From contig DATLVI010000035.1 of the NCBI GenBank assembly GCA_035577545.1, positions 62,001 through 126,000 of the forward strand: 64,000 bases of DNA, in the 5' to 3' direction. A program made the translations under genes and the position numbers. The notes under the pieces were generated by a model. That model was not told where the DNA came from. It did not search any database and was given only the letters and a program-made list of their open reading frames with translations. Shown in pieces: positions 52,201 through 59,757 of this stretch. The DNA comes from Verrucomicrobiia bacterium (GTDB taxonomy: Bacteria; Verrucomicrobiota; Verrucomicrobiia; Palsa-1439). The stretch's first letter is position 1. Every line of letters begins with the position of its first letter.

Positions 52201-53091
52201 GCAAGTGATGGCGGCGTATTGTGGCAGGCGCGATTACCGGGGGACGCGGACGCAGCGATTGGCGCGCCGATAATAGGACAAGGCGTGGTAGTGGTCGGCG
52301 ACGGTGCGACGGGATTCCATGCCTTTTCATTGGCAACCGGCACCCAGCGGTGGGCCACGGCTGTGGCGGAGGTGGTGGCACCAGCCGCGGTGGATAAGGA
52401 CTTTGCTTTTGTCGGGGATGGGAAGGGAGCGCTGCATTGCCTGTCCCTCGCCGACGGCAAGGAACTTTGGCAGTTTCCCGTTTCCGATCCGTTTCCGTCA
52501 GCACCCGCATTGGTGGACATCAACGGTGACGGGCGGAACGATGTTGTGGCGGTGTCTGACAACGGCTTCGTGTATGCCATCGACGGGAAGACAGGCAAGG
52601 AGTTGTGGGACTACCAATTTTCCGCGACGCGCTCGCGCACACACAATGGGATTGCGCTGGCAGACGTGGACGGCGATGGATTTCCTGAGGGAGTTGTGGT
52701 GAACCCGAAAGGAGACATTGTCTGTCTCGATTTGAAAACGGGTAAGCCGAAGTGGAATGGCATCCTGGGTGAGCTGGTCATGTCGGCGCCGGCGATTGCC
52801 GACATGAACGGTGATGGTGTACCTGATGTTCTGGTTGGTACGATGGGGCGGCGGGTGCACTGCATCTCAGGCAAGGGAGATCGGCAACTTTGGAGTTACG
52901 AGGTTGGCTCGCAGATTCGTTACTGCGTGCCAGCGCTGGTTCGTGGCGCAAACGCGAAAGGCGCGCCGGAGGTGTTTGTCGGGACGGGCCCGCCGGAGAA
53001 TGGTCTTTACTGTCTCAGCGGCGATTCGCCGCGCCGGCATGATCGTGGCTGGTTTGGCCCTTGGAAAGAGCTGACAGCGGTCAGGCGGTGA
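49276..53091 (+). CDS. Giant membrane receptor kinase: zinc ribbon, Ser/Thr kinase, PEGA-like region, beta-propeller
   Basis: A 1271-residue protein. Residues 7-30 hold a zinc ribbon (Cys 7, 10, 27, 30). Residues 78-345 are a Ser/Thr kinase: LSRGGVGIVYRARQ, VALKVLQ, HRDIKPGNILLDKEG (near 199-213), DFGLAK and MSPEQATG, all intact. A membrane helix follows at about 370-390 (LALYAVVLYATIHGVILYLN). Outside are PEGA-like beta domains (395-535) and a very large propeller from 540 to the end. The propeller repeats YCLSGRNGIPLW-like PQQ strands and at least nine calcium-loop motifs (DLDGDGIGD, DVNHDGTPD, DVNGDGVPD, DVNGDGVLD, DMNGDGVPD and others). GAGGAG lies upstream of the GTG start. Divergent from the FHA gene. 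Confidence 0.9.
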   Translation: MASQVQCTICGKSKAVENPPSAARYVCPDCSNQTIADVSARSDPTHTDRPTSKSKQDGTISDGDGASLPDDQMMARFGNYEIIDELSRGGVGIVYRARQKGLNRIVALKVLQGGTSARADQVQRFFYEAQSAAKLQHPNIVPIHEFGTHEGLHYFTMDFIEGQSLADLMASGPLQPREALEIVKQTTAALHYAHEQGIVHRDIKPGNILLDKEGRVKITDFGLAKEISREDMHLTMEGQVMGTPRYMSPEQATGRTSQADARSDIFSMGVTLYEMLTGRPAFGSDNVIQMLQQVIAEDPPRPHKLNRKVHRDIETICLKAMEKVPDRRYQTALEMTDDIDRFLGGEPIEAKPASLLYYAGRRLRKHWKALALYAVVLYATIHGVILYLNSRPSALHLSVETPGALVAVDHSALSDSEIQSGLSLKAGAHEILIENEPLYDPKQISISTKPGESRTMSVALPRRKGSLAITTDPPDIGVTVAGGDGFHATFQGPTIQQELPTGRYTLFAHKDNFLAQELEVNVAAHQTQTLLFSLPSITLWAAQTSGNVMSVPVVADLDGDGIGDVIAGDDDGRIYCLSGRNGIPLWVFRAHDAVQAPLSMADVNHDGTPDIIVGSTDHNVYCIDGKTGRALWTFETHGAIYGPALLNDVNGDGVPDAFVGSDDGNLYAISGADGALLWKFRAVGRINSSVAWARDAGEDVLLVGSLDHNLYCLQPKTGELLWKVDVGAPLYYPARIEDLEQNGKMAALLPTPQAVGDVRTYTAVSLADRKVVGTSAEFPLWVDLSGDGKPEKIVVGEKSTTCFAHDGVTQLWKTDYLVVTPHMADVNGDGVLDLIFNYGPDQLVCLSGHDGSEIGRIKLDAATGRGYALDDIDRDGTPDLVVGAGRKINCFSWVGGRKRWANNAATYFDAPFAVENGRVFTKSIGGEIAAYDPERNDPIWKVQTSAQPSPYVGVTAGQGVVVDADAKTRWLSAYRASDGGVLWQARLPGDADAAIGAPIIGQGVVVVGDGATGFHAFSLATGTQRWATAVAEVVAPAAVDKDFAFVGDGKGALHCLSLADGKELWQFPVSDPFPSAPALVDINGDGRNDVVAVSDNGFVYAIDGKTGKELWDYQFSATRSRTHNGIALADVDGDGFPEGVVVNPKGDIVCLDLKTGKPKWNGILGELVMSAPAIADMNGDGVPDVLVGTMGRRVHCISGKGDRQLWSYEVGSQIRYCVPALVRGANAKGAPEVFVGTGPPENGLYCLSGDSPRRHDRGWFGPWKELTAVRR

Positions 53092-53252
53092 GCTACAACT
53101 CGATAAGCCTATTCCATTGCGGGTAAAGGACTTCTACGGTCCAGTTGCAAATCGACCTGGGCAGGCGTAGGTTTTATTCAGGTAACAATAGTGATTCCTT
53201 TTCTTTTGCTGGTTCCATGTTCGGACCGGTGGGAGAGGGGAGGTGAAAAACG

Positions 53253-53555
53253 ATGTACTATGAGTTGATTGTACTCGGGTTGATATGTCTGGCCTCACCC
53301 GCGCTGGCGAAGATCGCCGGATTCGAGACGGGTCGAAAACCATTCGACCTTATCGGAGTCGGCGGGATGTTTCTCCTGCTGTCTGCGGCGTTTGGCCTCG
53401 GCATGAACCTGGTACTGGCGTTGGCCGACATTGGCAAATCGTTCATGCTTGTATCGATGCTGCTGGGTTGGGTAGCGCTGGGAGCAGGCGCGGTCTGGGG
53501 AACGATCGACGTCATTCGCGAGCCAGATCATGGGTTACTGCGTCACAAGGCGTAG
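53253..53555 (+). CDS. Small three-helix membrane protein
   Basis: A 100-residue protein with three hydrophobic helices, starting MYYELIVLGLICLASPALAK, then GVGGMFLLLSAAFGLGMNLV and FMLVSMLLGWVALGAGAVWG. GGGAGGTG precedes the ATG. A strong hairpin terminator follows 25 bases after the stop. Family unknown; the 160 bases before it have no gene. Confidence 0.65.
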   Translation: MYYELIVLGLICLASPALAKIAGFETGRKPFDLIGVGGMFLLLSAAFGLGMNLVLALADIGKSFMLVSMLLGWVALGAGAVWGTIDVIREPDHGLLRHKA

Positions 53556-53576
53556 TTTACCCTCTGAGTAGTAGAA

Positions 53577-53622
53577 AAAACCGCGGGACCGAGGGCGTTT
53601 GCCTTCGGCCCCGCTTTTTACG
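53577..53622. terminator. Bidirectional rho-independent terminator
   Basis: AAAAAACC then GCGGGACCGAGGGCG, loop, CCTTCGGCCCCGC and TTTTTA. T-runs are present on both sides, so it can stop the plus-strand membrane gene and the minus-strand SufT gene that converge here. Confidence 0.85.
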
Positions 53623-53640
53623 TTCAAAGCGAAGTCGAGA

Positions 53641-54228
53641 TTACCAAAGCCCGAGACGCTTCTTGCCATCGTCGGTGATCATGCTTTGATTCCAGGGCGG
53701 ATCCCAAACGATCTGGACGTCGGCTTCTTCCACGCCGGGGACGTCCAACAAACGGTCACGAACTTGCGCCGCAATGGCCGGTCCCATGCCGCAACCCATC
53801 GCGGTCAGGCTCATTTTCACATCAACCCGGCTCCGTGTGGAAGGCAGCGGCGTCGATTTGACGTCATAGATCAAACCGAGGTCAACGACGTTGCAAGGAA
53901 TTTCGGGATCGTAACACTGTTTCATCGCTTCCCAGAGCGCCTTCTCGTCAGCGGGACCGGTGGGTTTCTCTACTGCGGCAGAGGATGCCGACGAGGATTC
54001 CGCAACGGGTACACCGTCCTTGAGCAACGCATCGAGGTTCCGCCCAGATACCTGGACGAGGCCGAGGGTGGACACCTGCAGCGTCACATTGCCGCCGAGC
54101 GTTTGCCCGACGTACGCGGTTGTGCCCTGGGGTACAACGATCCGCGCGCCGCTGGGGATTTGCGTCGCTTCACAATCGCGCCCGAACTGCACTTCGTCAG
54201 ATACATGAAGAGTTTCAATGCCACTCAT
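53641..54228 (-). CDS. sufT: SufT-like iron-sulfur maturation protein (DUF59)
   Basis: A 195-residue protein. The C-terminal half is the MIP18/DUF59 domain: CYDPEIPCNVVDLGLIYDVK, MSLTAMGCGMGPAIAAQVRD and QIVWDPPWNQSMI, with the reactive-site cysteine region. The N-terminal SufT extension (VSDEVQFGRDCEATQIPSGA, with TTAYVGQTLGGNVTLQVSTL) has a beta layout. AGGAG precedes the ATG at ten bases. SufT helps assemble and insert Fe-S clusters. No other suf gene is nearby. Confidence 0.9.
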   Translation of the reverse strand: MSGIETLHVSDEVQFGRDCEATQIPSGARIVVPQGTTAYVGQTLGGNVTLQVSTLGLVQVSGRNLDALLKDGVPVAESSSASSAAVEKPTGPADEKALWEAMKQCYDPEIPCNVVDLGLIYDVKSTPLPSTRSRVDVKMSLTAMGCGMGPAIAAQVRDRLLDVPGVEEADVQIVWDPPWNQSMITDDGKKRLGLW

Positions 54229-54314
54229 AACCGAAATACTCCTGTGAAAACTGTCTTCAACTATTGCCAACCCTTACGGTAGTCGGACTTCGCGAATGTG
54301 TCGAGGGGTATTGC

Positions 54315-56024
54315 TCACATCTGTTCGATGACTCCAATGCCCAAAAGATTCAGGCCGCACTTGATCACGTCCGCCGTCAGCCGGCAGAGCAGGAGGCGAG
54401 ACGAGCGCGTTGGCTCTTCAGACTGCAGGACGGGACAGTTCTCGTAGAAGGCGCTGAACTTTCCGGTGAGATCGTAGAGGTAACCGGTAAGCCAATTGGG
54501 TTTGTCATCCTCGGCAACCGCGTGCAAGGTTTCGGGAAATCGCAGGATGTGTTTGGCCAGATCGAGTTCGGCGGCGTGCTCCAGCGACACCGTGGCGATG
54601 TCGGGGTTGGCGGCGCCGGCTTTGCGAAAGATGCTTTGCACGCGGACGTAGGCGTATTGCATGTAAGGCGCGGTATTGCCGTTCATCGCGAGCATCTTCG
54701 ACCAACTGAAGATGTAATCCGTTGTGCGGTTCTGCGACAAGTCGGCGTACTTTACGGCGCCGATGCCGACGGCGCGGGCGATCTGCTGACGCTCCTCGGG
54801 TGATAAATTGGGGTTTTTCTCCGTCACCACCGCCAGGGCGCGCTCCTCGGCTTCGTTGAGCAGGTCGGCAAGCTTGACGGGCGTGCCGTCACGCGTCTTG
54901 AGCGGTTTCCCGTCTTCGCCGAGGATCGTCCCGAAATAAACGTGCCGCAGGTCGGGAGGCTTCTCCAACCATTTCCGCGCCGCGGCAAACACCTGTTTGA
55001 AATGCAGTTGCTGGCGCGCGTCAGTCACATAAATGATCTCGTCAGGATGCCATTGATCGATCCGGTATTTGAGCGTCGCCATATCAGTCGTGCCGTAAAG
55101 GAACGCCCCGTCGGCCTTCTGGATGAGAAGCGGCGAGGTTTTTTTCAACTCCGGATCATCTTCAAAGAAGATGCAAATCGCACCTTCGCTTTCGCGGGCG
55201 AGATTGAGGCGCTTCAATTCTTCGACCACGTCTTTCAACATCGGATTGTAGAAACTCTCGCCGAGCGTGTGGTCGAAGGCCACGCCGAGACGCTGGTAGG
55301 TCTTATTGAACTCCTGCACCGAAAGATCGATGGTCTTTTGCCAAATCTGCTGGTTTTCGGCGTCGCCCTGTTGCAGCTTCACCAACTCGGCCTTCGCTTC
55401 ATCGCGTAAATCCTCGCGCGCATTGACGGACTTGTAGAGCCTCTCCAATTCGCCGATTGCGTCCTGCTGTAACGCCGCGTCGTCACGGAATTTTTTCCAC
55501 CCGAGGATGAGCATTCCAAATTGCGTGCCCCAGTCGCCGAGGTGGTTATCTGTAATGACCTTATGGCCGAGGAAACGCAGGACACGTGCGAGGCAATCGC
55601 CGATGATTGTGGAGCGGACATGGCCGACATGCATGGGCTTGGCGACATTGGGCGAGCTGAAGTCGATGACGACGGTTTTCGACTGCGCAACTTTCGGCAC
55701 GCCGAGGCGCTCGTCCTTAGCCGCGGCTGTGATCTGCCGCGCGACGAACGACGATGTGAGACGAAAATTTATGAAACCTGCGCCCGCAACGGTCGGCGGA
55801 TCGCTGATGTCGGAAAGGCGGAGTTCCGCGATGACTTTCTCGGCGAGCGCGCGTGGGTTTTGACCGAGGCGTTTGGCAAGCGCCATGACGCCATTCGCCT
55901 GGTAATCGCCGAATTTCGGGTCGGTGCAGGGACGAATGATTGCCGGGCCGGCGTTTTCGGCGCCAACGGCAGAGCGCAAAGCGCGTTCGACGGCGTCGGC
56001 AAGGATGTCGGGCGCGGAGGACAT
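54315..56024 (-). CDS. argS: Arginyl-tRNA synthetase
   Basis: ArgS charges tRNA-Arg. A 569-residue protein: FSSPNVAKPMHVGHVRSTII (HIGH-type motif) near residue 120, DWGTQFGMLI, GEDGKPLKTRDGTPVKLADL and a DALR-type anticodon-binding C-terminus. The KMSKS motif is relaxed, as is usual for ArgS. The start is MSSAPDILAD; the 127 codons upstream overlap the PTS gene and are not used. It begins 10 bases from the EIIA gene on the same strand. Confidence 0.96.
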   Translation of the reverse strand: MSSAPDILADAVERALRSAVGAENAGPAIIRPCTDPKFGDYQANGVMALAKRLGQNPRALAEKVIAELRLSDISDPPTVAGAGFINFRLTSSFVARQITAAAKDERLGVPKVAQSKTVVIDFSSPNVAKPMHVGHVRSTIIGDCLARVLRFLGHKVITDNHLGDWGTQFGMLILGWKKFRDDAALQQDAIGELERLYKSVNAREDLRDEAKAELVKLQQGDAENQQIWQKTIDLSVQEFNKTYQRLGVAFDHTLGESFYNPMLKDVVEELKRLNLARESEGAICIFFEDDPELKKTSPLLIQKADGAFLYGTTDMATLKYRIDQWHPDEIIYVTDARQQLHFKQVFAAARKWLEKPPDLRHVYFGTILGEDGKPLKTRDGTPVKLADLLNEAEERALAVVTEKNPNLSPEERQQIARAVGIGAVKYADLSQNRTTDYIFSWSKMLAMNGNTAPYMQYAYVRVQSIFRKAGAANPDIATVSLEHAAELDLAKHILRFPETLHAVAEDDKPNWLTGYLYDLTGKFSAFYENCPVLQSEEPTRSSRLLLCRLTADVIKCGLNLLGIGVIEQM

Positions 56025-56034
56025 TTGTCCGAGC

Positions 56035-56493
56035 TTAGGTTGCGGAACGGAAGATGGCGAGAATTTCCTCGGCGGTCCGAGCGGTCTCCAGCTTCTGGCG
56101 GTTTTCCTTGTTGCTGAGGAAGCGGGCGAAGGTGGAGAGCAAGAGGAGGTGCTTCTGAAACTGACCCTGGGGTGTGAGAAACAGCAGGCACATCGTAACA
56201 GGCTGATTGTCGAGCGCCTGGAAATCCACACCCTGGGCCGGCCGTCCGAACACGGCGACAACGTCCGGTATGCAGGCGACACTCGCGTGGGGCAGGGCGA
56301 TCCCGTAGCCGATTCCGGTGCTCTTACTTGTCTCGCGGTCTTTGACCGCCTTGCGTATCGTCCCGGAGTCCTCGGGTCGAATTTTTTTCGTGCGCACCAG
56401 CACATCGATCAGTTGGTCAATCACGGTCCAGCGGTCCGCGGCGGTGAGGCGGGGCACGATTTGTTCCACGCTCAGGATTTCGGTGAGATTCAT
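56035..56493 (-). CDS. PTS EIIA (fructose/nitrogen type)
   Basis: A 152-residue EIIA domain of the PTS-II/Ntr class. GIGYGIALPHASV at residues 61-73 contains the phosphorylatable His 69. AVFGRPAQGVDFQALDNQPV and MCLLFLTPQGQFQKHLLLLS are characteristic. No enzyme I, HPr or permease is in the window, so it may act as a regulator (PtsN-like). It is 10 bases from argS and 20 from the membrane protease gene. Confidence 0.9.
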   Translation of the reverse strand: MNLTEILSVEQIVPRLTAADRWTVIDQLIDVLVRTKKIRPEDSGTIRKAVKDRETSKSTGIGYGIALPHASVACIPDVVAVFGRPAQGVDFQALDNQPVTMCLLFLTPQGQFQKHLLLLSTFARFLSNKENRQKLETARTAEEILAIFRSAT

Positions 56494-56513
56494 GTCTCGT
56501 TTGGCAAACCGTG

Positions 56514-57233
56514 TCAGTGCTGTTGTGTATGGCTCACGAAAGCCCACGCACCATGCCACAAGACCACCAGCTTGTCGAGAGTCCAGCCGTAGGTCGTGAC
56601 GACATCGCTGCCCAACGACCGGGCCAGGGCCACGAACGTCACCGAGCGGGAAAGCGCGGCGACCGTGAGGGCCATCGTCAGCAGGTTCATGCAGTAGATG
56701 ACGACCACGGAGAAGAGCACGCCCTGCGATTTGATGTCGGGCTGCTCCACAGTCAGCAGCATCATCAGCGTGAAGGTTACGTGGAAGCTCCAACCAAGAC
56801 CCACGAGAAAGAACAGCACCCACAGATATGCGCTGAGATTCCAGATGGCGTAGGCGATGAAGAACAGGCCGATGAACAACATCGCGTAGAATGGGAAGAA
56901 GTACGGCGCCAGCGTGATGAGCCAGTTCGTCTTGCTCGTGCGCACCTGGCCACCCGTCTTCTTCACCTTCAAACCGCCGACGCGCGCGCCCATCATCAAC
57001 GCCCATATCGCATGGGTCAGTTCGTGGCCGAGGACGTAGGTCCGCATTGGCTTCGGAAGGAATACGAACACCGCGAGCCACAGCGCGTAACCCCCCGCAA
57101 ATGCCCACAAGGTCGGGTCAGACAGGGTATGAGGAGCAAAGGACACCTGCCCACCCAGGCGGCCGGCGGTTATGGTGATGGCCGCGCAGGCGGGCAGGAG
57201 TAGAATGCCGAGTAAAAGCTTCAGAAGCCGCAC
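56514..57233 (-). CDS. M50-like membrane metalloprotease homologue
   Basis: A 239-residue protein with about five membrane helices. The motif VLGHELTHAIWALMM (His 70, Glu 71, His 74) is the HExxH zinc site next to a helix, as in site-2 proteases (M50), but the rest is divergent and the protein is shorter than usual. The GTG start is chosen with GGGG before it; an extension to 57293 is basic and unlikely. It could also be a non-proteolytic relative. Confidence 0.65.
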   Translation of the reverse strand: MRLLKLLLGILLLPACAAITITAGRLGGQVSFAPHTLSDPTLWAFAGGYALWLAVFVFLPKPMRTYVLGHELTHAIWALMMGARVGGLKVKKTGGQVRTSKTNWLITLAPYFFPFYAMLFIGLFFIAYAIWNLSAYLWVLFFLVGLGWSFHVTFTLMMLLTVEQPDIKSQGVLFSVVVIYCMNLLTMALTVAALSRSVTFVALARSLGSDVVTTYGWTLDKLVVLWHGAWAFVSHTQQH

Positions 57234-57244
57234 AATTTTCCCCG

Positions 57245-57272
57245 TTGACTTTTGCAGGTCGGCACGTAAGAT
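57245..57272 (+). promoter_or_regulatory. Predicted rpsT promoter
   Basis: TTGACT, 16 bases, TAAGAT, about 50 bases upstream of the rpsT ATG. Part of the minus-strand gene's start region is also here. Confidence 0.5.
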
Positions 57273-57323
57273 GGCGCGCCGTCCAACGAACAACGATACA
57301 CAAGACTCATCGGATCATTTACC

Positions 57324-57599
57324 ATGGCCAATACACGTTCCGCAGCGAAACAAGCGCGCGCCAGCCTCCGCCGAGCGGCGCAGAATAAGTCCATCAAATC
57401 CAGGCTGCACACGCTGGAAAGGAAGTTCCTTGCGGCCGTTGCCGCCAAGAAGGCGGAGGATGCCAACGCGGTGTATCGTCTGCTGACTTCCGCGCTCGAT
57501 AAGGCGGCCAAGACCAAGGTGATCCATCGCAACAACGCTTCGCGCAAAAAGTCGCGACTTTCCGCCCACTTGAGGGTTGCGGTCGCCAAGAAGGCGTAG
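57324..57599 (+). CDS. rpsT: 30S ribosomal protein S20
   Basis: A 91-residue basic helical protein: MANTRSAAKQARASLRRAAQ, NKSIKSRLHTLERKFLAAVA and a Lys/Ala-rich C-terminus (NNASRKKSRLSAHLRVAVAK). Length and composition fit S20. A promoter lies upstream. Confidence 0.95.
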   Translation: MANTRSAAKQARASLRRAAQNKSIKSRLHTLERKFLAAVAAKKAEDANAVYRLLTSALDKAAKTKVIHRNNASRKKSRLSAHLRVAVAKKA

Positions 57600-57626
57600 G
57601 CGTTCAACATTCGACGTTGCGGTTGT

Positions 57627-58166
57627 TCACTGCCAGCTCTCCACCAGTAATCCGGCGACCCGCTTGCCAATGTCATCAGCGATCAAAGGCAAGGCCTGCT
57701 CTTCCGCGCTCTGCTGATCTTCACCGATAAAGACGTCGGACTTGCCTTCCAGTTCGGTCGATTTGAGAACCGTCTCACCGGTACGACGGTCCGTGGCTTC
57801 GACCCGCACGGTGATCGTAATCTCGTACTCACGGGGTGATCCCGTATCCGTGCGCAGGGAGCGCAGGGCCTGGCGCTCGTACTTGGTGATGGAACCCTTC
57901 AGTACCACGTCGGCACGGCGTTCGGATTCGATGCGCAGGGAACCGTCCTGTTGCAGCCGCTGGATGACGGCGTTACTGATCTGCGCCTCGACCTGGGGGT
58001 GGAGCGTAGCGTTGCGAAATACCGGGACGGCGATGGAATTAAAATTTCGTTTCGTAACGGGGCCGACGTGATAGCCCGCGCAGCCGAACGCAAAGATGCA
58101 GGCGAGCGTGAGTTGCACTGTGCGCGCCACGTGGCTGCGACTACCGGGCGAAGCGCGACGGCTCAT
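57627..58166 (-). CDS. lptE: LptE-like LPS assembly lipoprotein
   Basis: A 179-residue lipoprotein of the LptE family, which plugs LptD at the outer membrane for LPS export. The signal (ARTVQLTLACIFAFGC) ends at Cys 29. GPVTKRNFNSIAVPVFRNAT, ADVVLKGSITKYERQALRSL and YEITITVRVEATDRRTGETV are typical. Four-base overlap with the BamD-like gene upstream, as in an operon. Confidence 0.8.
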   Translation of the reverse strand: MSRRASPGSRSHVARTVQLTLACIFAFGCAGYHVGPVTKRNFNSIAVPVFRNATLHPQVEAQISNAVIQRLQQDGSLRIESERRADVVLKGSITKYERQALRSLRTDTGSPREYEITITVRVEATDRRTGETVLKSTELEGKSDVFIGEDQQSAEEQALPLIADDIGKRVAGLLVESWQ

Positions 58167-59149
58167 GGCGTGGCGGTCTTCTCCGTGGCAAGGGGTGAGA
58201 GCCTGGCGACTTTATCCTTTGCCTGCGTGGCCCAATTGGACTCGGGATTCTTTTCGATGACATCGTTGTAGTAGATGAGCGCTGACCTATAGTGGCCGTT
58301 CTTCTCGTAGAACTGACCGATGTGGAACAGACCCCGGGATTGTTCACCCTTCAGCCCGGTCAGGTATTTCTCCGCAAGCGCAACTTTTTCGCTTTTCGGG
58401 TAGCGCACAAGGAAATCAGTATAGGCGGCAATCGCCTGGTTCGCGGCGTTCTGGTCGTACTCGGCGCGCGCGGCCTCCTTCTTGTATTCCCAGCCGATTT
58501 GGAACTGCGCCGCCTCGGCGAGGGGGAGTTTCGGGTAGCGCTCCAGCAGTTTCTCATAGGCGTGAACAGCGGCGAGGTAGTCGCGCTGTTTCTCGTAGGC
58601 CAGCCCGATGCGGAACTGCGACTCGGGCGCGACGGAGCTGTACGGGCCATTCTTCACCACCTGCTCATACACTTCCACCGCGCGATCCAGCGAAGGCAGC
58701 CAGCGGATACCCCAGGCCTTTTGGCGTTCGCCCGCGAGAAAGAGATTACCGATTTCGTACTGTCGTTGCAGGACGGTGTCGAAGTGCGGCGTATTGGGGT
58801 GTTTCTTGATCAACTCCTGATATTCCTGAAACGCCTTGTAGTGGTAGCCGATGGCACCGAGGCATTCCGCTTCGCCGAGCCGAGCGTCCTGCGCCGAGGA
58901 CGACAGCGGCCAACGACGAAAGACACGGCGATACGCGTCGATCGCGCTGCGATATTTTTTCTTCGCGTGCAGATCTTGCGCGATCTTCAATTGTTCGGTG
59001 GGATTTGTCCCGGTGACGACGCCCTCATGTTCCCAAGTCCAGCCTTCACCCTTTCGCCAAATCAACGCCGCGGGACCTTCGGTCGGCATCAGGAAAGCGA
59101 ACAGGAACACGCTGAGAAAGGTGACGGCAAATTTCTTGTGCAAACTCAT
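58163..59149 (-). CDS. BamD-like tetratricopeptide protein
   Basis: A 328-residue protein with a signal peptide (KKFAVTFLSVFLFAFLMPTE) and a chain of TPR units (AKKKYRSAIDAYRRVFRRWP, YKAFQEYQELIKKHPNTPHF, DYLAAVHAYEKLLERYPKLP, YDQNAANQAIAAYTDFLVRY). This matches outer-membrane lipoprotein assembly factor BamD or a general TPR secreted protein; the terminal cysteine for lipidation is not evident, so the role is not fixed. Operon with LptE. Confidence 0.75.
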   Translation of the reverse strand: MSLHKKFAVTFLSVFLFAFLMPTEGPAALIWRKGEGWTWEHEGVVTGTNPTEQLKIAQDLHAKKKYRSAIDAYRRVFRRWPLSSSAQDARLGEAECLGAIGYHYKAFQEYQELIKKHPNTPHFDTVLQRQYEIGNLFLAGERQKAWGIRWLPSLDRAVEVYEQVVKNGPYSSVAPESQFRIGLAYEKQRDYLAAVHAYEKLLERYPKLPLAEAAQFQIGWEYKKEAARAEYDQNAANQAIAAYTDFLVRYPKSEKVALAEKYLTGLKGEQSRGLFHIGQFYEKNGHYRSALIYYNDVIEKNPESNWATQAKDKVARLSPLATEKTATP

Positions 59150-59757
59150 GCTGATTTGCGGCGCAGGCTACTACAACGCGCTGTGAGCGTCAAGCAAGGC
59201 GGGTGGTCAGCCGACTGAGAAGGTGGATAGGCAGGATCCGTATGTTTTGTGTCGCCGGCATCGCTAAAGCATTCTTGCACAGGCGCACGGGTCCCACGTG
59301 AGCAGCAGACAGACTTGTTTTTGTATCGGAAAGCGATAAATTTGGCTGGACACGGTGTGGCGGGAGGAGTATGGTCGGGGCGGTTCTTTGACATCGGGAA
59401 AGGGGGAAAGCGGAGAGCACAGTGCGGAAAATCAGGAGGCACATACGCCTTCGCTAAAGCTTCCGTCTTCGCCAAGGCTACGACGCGACAGGTCGGCGCG
59501 ACTGCGTCCCTTACGGGAAGTAAGGGACTTGAAAACATGTGTTTCTGCGAAACGAACCCACCGTTTTGCGACAGTATTTTTGATGTAAGCAACTATGAAC
59601 ACTGGAGTTGCAACGGAAAATCCCGGAAAAAATCGGTGGGTTCGTTCTGGAAAACGAACCCACCGGAGAGGGGTTTTTGGGTGGTTTCCGGTCAAAAGTG
59701 GGTTCGCTTTTACGGCGAAAACGGGCGGGACGCCCGTTCTACGGGGAGTCGAATCCT
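59150..59757. other. Non-coding region carrying repeat copy B
   Basis: No gene called. It contains repeat copy B, the TTCGCTAAAGCT repeat at 59447-59491 and a palindrome of the GGGCG family at 59721-59737. Two frames of up to 174 codons here are translated repeats. Confidence 0.6.
59336..59735 (+). repeat. Repeat element copy B, homologous to copy A
   Basis: The same blocks as copy A in the same order: TTGGCTGGACACGGTG; a TGGACA-N17-TATGGT promoter-like unit followed by CGGGG; an inserted block with TTCGCTAAAGC; TTTCTGCGAAACGAACCCAC; and the palindrome with 14-base arms at 59635-59648 and 59651-59664 (one mismatch). The palindrome GGGCG-GGA-CGCCC follows at 59721-59737. The next gene downstream is on the opposite strand, so the promoter-like unit drives nothing obvious. 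Confidence 0.75.
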
